Source: Legionellaceae bacterium
Lineage (GTDB): Bacteria > Pseudomonadota > Gammaproteobacteria > Legionellales > Legionellaceae
Direction: 5' to 3'
DNA length: 7,203 bases
Assembly: GCA_947504795.1 (NCBI GenBank)
Contig: CANNJG010000096.1
Span: 1 to 7,203 of the forward strand
Position numbers and translations under genes: made by a program. Below are positions 1-4,859 of this stretch, piece after piece; position 1 is the stretch's first letter; every line of letters begins with the position of its first letter. Below the pieces are notes generated by a model. The model had not been told where the DNA came from and searched no databases. It saw only the letters and a program-made list of their open reading frames with translations.

Positions 1-2
1 AT

Positions 3-179
3 AAACAACATGATCCGTTATTGGCTCAGGATGTCGGGGGGTTTTATTGTCCATGTCATGGATCCCGTTTTGATTTAGCGGGACGCGTTTATCGGCACGT
101 ACCTGCGCCTATTAATTTAGAAGTTCCTCCCTATCGATTTATCGATGATCACACGTTGATAATGGGTGATAATGTATGA
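3..179 (+). CDS. petA: Rieske iron-sulfur subunit of cytochrome bc1, C-terminal fragment
   Basis: Partial gene cut by the left window edge; 58 codons and the TGA stop are visible in the frame beginning at base 3. It encodes the end of the Rieske [2Fe-2S] protein, which accepts the first electron from quinol at the Qo site of the bc1 complex and passes it to cytochrome c1. The visible part carries Rieske box II, CPCHGS at fragment residues 16-21: by family knowledge the first Cys and the His ligate the cluster and the second Cys forms a disulfide with box I, which lies outside the window. Then come the conserved FDLAGRVYRHVPAP stretch and the PPYRF strand. Phe at fragment residue 23 sits where mitochondrial proteins have a Tyr that raises the cluster potential; I believe Phe is common in bacterial relatives. 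The stop overlaps the petB start (ATGA). Family identity is very secure. Confidence 0.95.
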   Translation, partial: KQHDPLLAQDVGGFYCPCHGSRFDLAGRVYRHVPAPINLEVPPYRFIDDHTLIMGDNV

Positions 180-1378
180 AACGGACGCAAAAACTAGGTA
201 GGTGGTTGCAGGCGCGGTTACCTATCGACTATGTTTGGCGCAGATATTTCAGTCACTATTATGTTGCCAAAAATTTAAATGTTTTATATTGTTTTGGGGT
301 GTTGGCGCTTTTGGTTTTAGTCAATCAACTCGTGACGGGATTTTGGTTAACCTTGTTTTATACCCCAACCGTTCAAGATGCCTTTCAATCGATAGAAACT
401 ATCATGCGCGATGTTAATTTTGGTTGGTTATTTCGAACAATGCATTCAACTGGGGCATCGGCTTTTTATATCGTTTTGTATATCCATTTATTTCGAGGAT
501 TACTCTATGGGTCCTACCAAAGACCGCGTGAATTAGTATGGATTCTCGGGGTTTTATTATTTGTGCTGTTACTCATGGAAGGATTTTTCGGATACTTGTT
601 ACCCTGGGGGCAATTATCCTATTGGGGTGCGCAAGTCATTACCGCTATATTTGGTGTTGTACCTTATTTTGGGGATAGTTTAGTGACCTGGGTTCGAGGT
701 GATTTTATGATAGGGCAACCCACGTTGCAGCGGTTTTTTGCATTACATGTAATAGGCATACCCTTGATGGTTTTGTTGCTAACCAGTGTACATCTCATAG
801 CATTGCGCCACGTCGGCTCTTCAAATCCGGAAGGGATCGATGTGCCGAAGCGCTTGTCTGCAGAAACGGTTGCTTTCTACCCTTATTATATTTTAAAAGA
901 TGCTGCAGCAGTGCTGATATTCTTAACCGTATTTTTTAGTATCGTGTTTTTCTTTCCTGATTTTGGTGGTTATTTTTTAGAGCCCGCGAACGCGGAGCCA
1001 GCGAATCCGCTAGTAACCCCAAATCCGATGACACCGTTGTGGTATATGGCACCTTTTTATGGCATGTTGCGCGCGATCCCACATAAATTGGGGGGTGTGA
1101 TGGTAATGATCTCCGCAATGGGATTGTTGTTTTTAGTCCCTTGGTTGGACAATAGCCCGGTACGTTCCATGCGTTATAAGGGGAACTACTCACGAATAGG
1201 GTTAAGTTTAATGGTGGTTAGTTTTGTGGTGTTGGGGTATTTGGGCATTCATGAACAGCCCCCTGGGAAGCAGGTTATGGCTCAGGGTGCAACGCTTCTG
1301 TATTTCGTTTATTTTTTAGGGATGCCATTCTATACACGATTTGAATCCACACGGCTGCTTCCTGAGCATATTCAATGA
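176..1378 (+). CDS. petB: Cytochrome b subunit of the bc1 complex
   Basis: Encodes 400 residues, the usual length for proteobacterial cytochrome b, the membrane core of quinol:cytochrome c oxidoreductase that carries hemes bL and bH and the Qo and Qi quinone sites. About eight hydrophobic helices are visible (roughly 37-57, 85-107, 120-143, 188-210, 243-262, 302-322, 340-357, 370-390). Candidate heme ligands are His90 and His104 in helix B and His191 and His206 in helix D; spacing is 14 in B and 15 in D. The helix C end FGYLLPWGQLSYWG (138-151) and the loop RHVGSSNPEG (211-220) are typical. The Qo motif normally written PEWY is PLWY here (287-290), so the Glu is replaced by Leu. The ATG overlaps the petA stop as ATGA, and the gene end overlaps petC the same way, consistent with one petABC transcript and coupled translation. 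No frame disruption is seen. Confidence 0.97.
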   Translation: MKRTQKLGRWLQARLPIDYVWRRYFSHYYVAKNLNVLYCFGVLALLVLVNQLVTGFWLTLFYTPTVQDAFQSIETIMRDVNFGWLFRTMHSTGASAFYIVLYIHLFRGLLYGSYQRPRELVWILGVLLFVLLLMEGFFGYLLPWGQLSYWGAQVITAIFGVVPYFGDSLVTWVRGDFMIGQPTLQRFFALHVIGIPLMVLLLTSVHLIALRHVGSSNPEGIDVPKRLSAETVAFYPYYILKDAAAVLIFLTVFFSIVFFFPDFGGYFLEPANAEPANPLVTPNPMTPLWYMAPFYGMLRAIPHKLGGVMVMISAMGLLFLVPWLDNSPVRSMRYKGNYSRIGLSLMVVSFVVLGYLGIHEQPPGKQVMAQGATLLYFVYFLGMPFYTRFESTRLLPEHIQ

Positions 1379-1986
1379 TGAGGCGCTTGCACATCATTTT
1401 AGGTATGATGATGATCGCTATCAGTCATGCCGGCCCCATTCCTGACACAGCCAAAGCACGAGGTGCGGTATGGTTTATGAATTATTGTTCTGGATGTCAT
1501 CGTTTGCAGTATCTTCCTTGGAAACGCATGATGACAGACTTAGACTTGCAACCGCAGGCCGTGATGGATGTCGCACCTTTTCATTTGTCGGTATTGGATA
1601 GTCCGGGTAACAGTGGATTATCCAACGAGGATGCTCAACACTGGTTTGCTAAAATGCCGCCGGATCTTTCTAAGATAAGTCAGATACGAGGAAACAATTG
1701 GTTGACCGGGTATTTATTGGAATTTTATCCCGATCCTGCTCGGCCCTATGGGGTATCGAACCATAAGATAAATCAAGTGATGATGCCGAATGTGTTATTT
1801 CCAGTCCAACAACAAATGACCACTCAAAATTTTGCAAGGGTTATAGCGGATATTGTAAGCTTTTTAGATTATGCTGCTGATCCTATGCAAGCACTCCGCT
1901 ATAAAGTTGGCTTTTGGGTGATGGGCTTTTTGGGAATTTCTTGTGGGTCGATTGGATTATACGAATTGCGCAGAAGAAGATTCTAG
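1375..1986 (+). CDS. petC: Cytochrome c1 subunit of the bc1 complex (compact)
   Basis: A 203-residue membrane-anchored c-type cytochrome that passes electrons from the Rieske protein to a soluble or membrane cytochrome c. It has an N-terminal signal peptide (about 1-19, likely cleaved after SHA), one heme site CSGCH (38-42), the conserved PPDLS (95-99), the FYPDPARPYG stretch (117-126), and a Met-Pro (137-138) in MMPNVLF that matches the axial Met of the family's MPHVLW segment. A single C-terminal transmembrane helix (about 179-196) is followed by a basic end (RRRRF). It is shorter than the roughly 240-260 residues I recall for proteobacterial c1: the stretch before the heme site is reduced, and the loop between the axial Met and the following helix is very short. 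Two consecutive ATGs (1375, 1378) are possible starts; the first overlaps the petB stop. Last gene of petABC. Identification is secure despite its size. Confidence 0.94.
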   Translation: MMRRLHIILGMMMIAISHAGPIPDTAKARGAVWFMNYCSGCHRLQYLPWKRMMTDLDLQPQAVMDVAPFHLSVLDSPGNSGLSNEDAQHWFAKMPPDLSKISQIRGNNWLTGYLLEFYPDPARPYGVSNHKINQVMMPNVLFPVQQQMTTQNFARVIADIVSFLDYAADPMQALRYKVGFWVMGFLGISCGSIGLYELRRRRF

Positions 1987-2092
1987 GACGCCAGGCATAA
2001 AGTGCCGGACATTGACGCTTAGAGTGATTTATGGCCACACGTGATCCCGGTCTGCAAGCGATACAATATTTTACTCAATTACCCTCAAAACA

Positions 2093-2101
2093 TGGTATAA
2101 T
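2093..2101 (+). promoter_or_regulatory. Extended -10 promoter upstream of sspA
   Basis: The sequence TGgTATAAT is a perfect sigma-70 -10 hexamer (TATAAT, 2096-2101) preceded by the TGn extension at 2093-2095. No good -35 box lies 16-18 bases upstream (ACTCAA at 17-base spacing; a TTTACT occurs only at 20), which fits an extended -10 promoter that does not depend on a -35. Transcription would start near 2107-2109 and give a leader of about 35 bases before the sspA ATG. This likely drives sspAB and perhaps the genes downstream. Assigned from sequence match only. Confidence 0.7.
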
Positions 2102-2130
2102 GATTCCTTTTACGATATTTTTAATGTAAT

Positions 2131-2136
2131 GAGGTG
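2131..2136 (+). promoter_or_regulatory. Ribosome binding site of sspA (decides the start codon)
   Basis: GAGGTG is a strong Shine-Dalgarno match ending six bases before the ATG at 2143. A longer reading frame could begin at the GTG at 2134, but that codon lies inside this site, so the ATG at 2143 is the better start. The resulting protein also begins like E. coli SspA (Met-Ala, then Lys-Arg, then Met-x-Leu). Confidence 0.8.
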
Positions 2137-2142
2137 CTTTTC

Positions 2143-2763
2143 ATGGCAATAATCACCAAGCGTACCATCATGTCATTGTATTCTAATCAGGATGATATAT
2201 ATAGTCACCAAGTGCGGATTGTTTTGGCAGAAAAAGGGGTGAATGTTGATATTATGCCGGTCCATGCGGAGGGTATATCTGATGCACTTTTAGAAATAAA
2301 TCCTTATGGAAGTTTACCCACCTTAATTGACCGAGAGCTGGTGTTATACGAAGCTCGTATCATTATGGAATACTTAGACGAGCGTTTCCCGCATCCGCCC
2401 TTATTACCTGTTTACCCTGTTGCGCGCGCAGAATCGCGTAAAATGATGTACCGTATCGAGCAAGATTGGTATGGCTTAATGTCTCGTATCGCCACTGGGC
2501 TAGAAATTGAAAATGCACGACAATTTTTGTTAGAAAGTTTGTTGGCATTAGAACCTGTGTTTGCCGATAAGCCTTACTTTCTCAGCGAAGAGTTTTCTCT
2601 ATTGGATTGTGTATTAGGGCCGTTGTTATGGAGACTGCCTGTGTTGGGTATTGACGTTCCTTTTGAAGCAACCGGCCTTTTAAATTACATGGAGCGTTTG
2701 TTTAAGCGTGAATCGTTTCAATTAAGTTTAACCGACGTAGAACGTCAAATAAGAGCAGCTTAA
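2143..2763 (+). CDS. sspA: Stringent starvation protein A (RNA polymerase-associated, GST fold)
   Basis: Encodes 206 residues with a glutathione-S-transferase-like fold: a thioredoxin-like N-terminal domain (about 7-85) and a helical C-terminal domain (about 92-200). SspA binds RNA polymerase holoenzyme and remodels transcription during stress and stationary phase; it is not known as an active GST. The most telling segments are DIYSHQVRIVLAEKG (18-32) and RIIMEYLDERFPHPPLLPVY (72-91). The latter contains the surface Pro-His-Pro (83-85) that in E. coli SspA (84-86) is needed for its transcription role. KPYFLSEEFSLLDC and PLLWRLPVLGI in the C-terminal domain also match the family. Start chosen at ATG 2143 because of the Shine-Dalgarno at 2131-2136 and the alignable N-terminus. 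sspB follows after two bases, the conserved sspA-sspB pair, and petABC upstream is its common neighbour in gamma- and betaproteobacteria. Complete, with no odd residues noticed. Confidence 0.96.
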   Translation: MAIITKRTIMSLYSNQDDIYSHQVRIVLAEKGVNVDIMPVHAEGISDALLEINPYGSLPTLIDRELVLYEARIIMEYLDERFPHPPLLPVYPVARAESRKMMYRIEQDWYGLMSRIATGLEIENARQFLLESLLALEPVFADKPYFLSEEFSLLDCVLGPLLWRLPVLGIDVPFEATGLLNYMERLFKRESFQLSLTDVERQIRAA

Positions 2764-2765
2764 TT

Positions 2766-3188
2766 ATGTCTACGATGACGTCAAACAAACCTTATTTTAT
2801 TCGTGCGCTATACGACTGGATTGTGGATAATGATTTAACGCCTCATATCCTTGTGGATGCCGCTCACCCTGATGTCGAAGTCCCGCAAGATTTTGTGAAT
2901 GGGGGGCGCATTGTCCTAAACATCGCGCCAAAAGCGTGTCGTGGGTTGCATTTAGATAACGATAAAATTGTATTTACAGCCCGTTTTTCCGGGCAAGTAA
3001 CGCAGATTTTTTTATCACCTGCAGCAGTATTGGCTATTTATGCCAAAGAAAATGGCCGTGGGATGGAGTTTGAGGTTGAGTATGATGTGTTGCCGTCGAA
3101 AACCACCGCAGCGTCGCAAACCAAATCAAATGTAAAACCATTCTTGAAGTTGGTGCCAGATAATAATAAACCCGATGAAGATGAATGA
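2766..3188 (+). CDS. sspB: Stringent starvation protein B, ClpXP protease specificity adaptor
   Basis: Encodes 140 residues (E. coli SspB has 165). SspB binds the ssrA tag on stalled-translation products and some other substrates and delivers them to ClpXP. The folded domain (about 7-110) is clear: KPYFIRALYDWIVDNDLTPH (8-27), then GGRIVLNIAPKA (47-58), FTARFSGQ (70-77) and AAVLAIYAKENGRGMEFE (86-103), all close to E. coli. A flexible linker (about 111-122) leads to KPFLKLV (124-130), which resembles the ClpX-binding end of E. coli SspB (RPALRVVK). Unusually, ten more residues follow (PDNNKPDEDE, 131-140), an acidic tail. The start lies two bases after the sspA stop with a modest AAGAG site at 2751-2755. 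The gene end overlaps tsaE by 14 bases, so the acidic tail is partly encoded in sequence shared with the tsaE start. Function is secure; how the tail affects ClpX docking is unknown. Confidence 0.94.
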   Translation: MSTMTSNKPYFIRALYDWIVDNDLTPHILVDAAHPDVEVPQDFVNGGRIVLNIAPKACRGLHLDNDKIVFTARFSGQVTQIFLSPAAVLAIYAKENGRGMEFEVEYDVLPSKTTAASQTKSNVKPFLKLVPDNNKPDEDE

Positions 3189-3648
3189 TAATCCCCCCCT
3201 GTCTATAACTGTTGACATTGAATTACCTTCGGTCGTGCATACAGAGCGATTTGCAGCGCGATTAGCGACGCATATCCATCCACCGATGACGATCACGTTA
3301 AGTGGGGATATTGGCACAGGCAAAACAACACTTGTACGAGCGATGTTGCGTGCAATGGGGGTTCACTCCCGGATTAAAAGCCCTACGTACTCATTGGTTG
3401 AGAGTTACGATTTTCCTTTGCAGCAGATTCATCATTTTGATTTTTATCGACTGGTCGATGCAACGGAACTTGAAGCCATTGGTTTTCGGGATTATTTTCA
3501 GCAAACAAGTATTTGTTGTATCGAATGGCCTGAACGGATACCCTTGGCTATAGATCATGTGGATTTGGCGCTGGTTTTGACGGACTCAGGAGACGGTAGA
3601 GTTTTACAATTGATGACAACTATCGCCTCTTTGTGGAATATACAATGA
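3175..3648 (+). CDS. tsaE: tRNA threonylcarbamoyladenosine (t6A) biosynthesis ATPase TsaE
   Basis: Encodes about 157 residues, the normal size for TsaE (YjeE). It is the ATPase that works with TsaB, TsaD and TsaC in making t6A at position 37 of ANN-decoding tRNAs in the cytoplasm. A Walker A motif GDIGTGKTT (44-52, Lys50) is followed by the family signatures SPTYSLVE (69-76), HFDFYRL (87-93), ELEAIGFRDYF (98-108) and IEWPE (116-120). ATGs at 3175 and 3181 are both possible starts and neither has a convincing ribosome binding site; both overlap the end of sspB, so translation is probably coupled to it. The N-terminus is about a dozen residues longer than that of E. coli TsaE. The stop overlaps the amiB ATG (ATGA). 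The downstream order amiB-mutL-miaA matches E. coli. Confidence 0.95.
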   Translation: MKMNDNPPLSITVDIELPSVVHTERFAARLATHIHPPMTITLSGDIGTGKTTLVRAMLRAMGVHSRIKSPTYSLVESYDFPLQQIHHFDFYRLVDATELEAIGFRDYFQQTSICCIEWPERIPLAIDHVDLALVLTDSGDGRVLQLMTTIASLWNIQ

Positions 3649-4859
3649 ATCGCTTGAGTGTTTGTTTGATGATGTGGTGCGTGGTATTTGCAGCGGGAGC
3701 GTCGCAATTGCAACAGATCTCAGTCTCTCAACAACCCCGAGGAATAACCTTCAATTTTGGGGTGTCGGGCCCAGATCGTCATCAAGTCTTTATGTTACAT
3801 AATCCCGAGCGAGTGGTGATTGATTTTACGGATACGTCTACCTCGCTGAATGTCGCGCGCGCAGTCGCGACCAATCCTTATATTCGTCAGGTGCGTGTCG
3901 GTCATCCCACGCCCAAACAATTGCGTCTAGTCTTTGAAATGAAACAGCCCGTGACGTCTCGTACTACTATTTGGCATCCCCAAGCTTCGCAGCGCAAAGG
4001 CTGGCAATTGCAGTTGCAGTCTCGCGGCGTCATTCAGCCAACCCCTCAACCGATATCTCATTCTCCGACACGTCATAACCGAGAGGTTATCATTGTGCTG
4101 GATCCAGGCCATGGCGGCAAAGATCCCGGTGCAATAGGTATACGTCGTACCCGAGAAAAAAACGTGGTATTAGCGATTGCGCGGCGGTTAAAAGCCTTGA
4201 TTGATAAAGAACCCGGCATGCGTGCCGTACTGACGCGTGATGGGGATTATTATGTGGGCCTCAGAGAACGCATGCAGATTGCGCGGCGGCATAATGCTGA
4301 TTTATTTATTGCCATCCATGCCGATGCTTTTGAGAATCATAATTCTCATGGTGCGTCAGTGTTTGCGTTATCACAACGCGGTGCTACGTCAGAAGCAGCA
4401 CGCTGGTTAGCCGCCAAAGAAAATTACTCTGAATTAGGTGGGGTGAATTTAGCCAATTTAGATGATGAGAATGGCGTGATTCGTTCGGTATTAATTGATC
4501 TATCACAAACCGCAACGATTGGTGCCAGCTTGCAACTCGGCCATCAAATATTATATGAGTTACGTAATCTAACCACCCTCCATAGCCGTAAAGTAGAACA
4601 GGCACGTTTTATGGTATTGAAATCCCCGGATATTCCGTCACTGTTGATTGAAACCGGATTTATTTCCAATCAAAGCGAAGAAATGAATTTAAATAATCCA
4701 GCCTATCAAGCCCGTATGTCTCAGGCGATGTTGCAAGGCATCCACCATTATTTTTGGGAATATCCACCTCATGGTTCGCGGATTGAAGCAATGGTTCAGC
4801 AGCGGCGCTATCCCAGCAAATTGCCGATTAGACCTTCATCGAGCAGAGGGCGAGGATGA
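3645..4859 (+). CDS. amiB: N-acetylmuramoyl-L-alanine amidase, AmiB/AmiC type
   Basis: A periplasmic zinc amidase that cuts the bond between MurNAc and L-Ala to split septal peptidoglycan for daughter-cell separation. I start it at ATG 3645, which overlaps the tsaE stop (ATGA) and begins directly with a signal peptide (404 residues); an in-frame GTG at 3633 would add four residues but has no clear support. Numbered from 3645: signal peptide about 1-20; an AMIN domain (about 22-122) that in relatives targets the septum; a Ser/Pro-rich linker; an Amidase_3 domain (about 146-370) with DPGHGG (His156), TREKNVVL (Glu171), IAIHADA (His225) and LLIETGFISN (Glu336), the expected zinc ligands and catalytic Glu. 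The insert around 247-300 corresponds to the autoinhibitory region that EnvC/NlpD-type activators relieve in enteric relatives. It ends in a basic Ser/Arg-rich tail without a LysM domain. The name amiB rests mainly on its place before mutL. Confidence 0.93.
   Translation: MNRLSVCLMMWCVVFAAGASQLQQISVSQQPRGITFNFGVSGPDRHQVFMLHNPERVVIDFTDTSTSLNVARAVATNPYIRQVRVGHPTPKQLRLVFEMKQPVTSRTTIWHPQASQRKGWQLQLQSRGVIQPTPQPISHSPTRHNREVIIVLDPGHGGKDPGAIGIRRTREKNVVLAIARRLKALIDKEPGMRAVLTRDGDYYVGLRERMQIARRHNADLFIAIHADAFENHNSHGASVFALSQRGATSEAARWLAAKENYSELGGVNLANLDDENGVIRSVLIDLSQTATIGASLQLGHQILYELRNLTTLHSRKVEQARFMVLKSPDIPSLLIETGFISNQSEEMNLNNPAYQARMSQAMLQGIHHYFWEYPPHGSRIEAMVQQRRYPSKLPIRPSSSRGRG
4845..4850 (+). promoter_or_regulatory. 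Ribosome binding site of mutL inside the end of amiB
   Basis: AGAGGG ends five bases before the mutL ATG at 4856, a reasonable Shine-Dalgarno site located within the last amiB codons. It gives mutL its own initiation signal in addition to the ATGA coupling, unlike amiB, whose start has no visible site. Confidence 0.5.

Larger units (their letters stand above)
1987..2142. other. Intergenic region between petC and sspA
   Basis: The only substantial non-coding stretch in the window. It holds the sspA promoter and ribosome binding site, listed separately. Just after petC a short perfect inverted repeat (GGCA, five-base loop, TGCC, about 1994-2006) could form a small hairpin, but no T-run follows, so I do not call a rho-independent terminator. 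A 32-codon reading frame (2031-2129) has no recognisable features and is probably chance. No tRNA or small RNA signature was seen. Confidence 0.6.

Noticed and set aside
936..1193. 85-codon antisense reading frame opposite petB
   Set aside because: Shadow of the cytochrome b coding sequence with no protein-like features.
1994..2006. GGCA/TGCC hairpin just after petC as terminator
   Set aside because: The stem is only four pairs and no T-run follows.
2012..2017. TTGACG resembling a -35 box after petC
   Set aside because: No -10-like hexamer lies 16-18 bases downstream.
2031..2129. 32-codon reading frame in the petC-sspA gap
   Set aside because: It has no ribosome binding site, no recognisable features, and runs through the sspA promoter; most likely chance.
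2134..2142. GTG start adding three residues to SspA
   Set aside because: The GTG is inside the Shine-Dalgarno site for the ATG at 2143, and the shorter protein matches the E. coli N-terminus.
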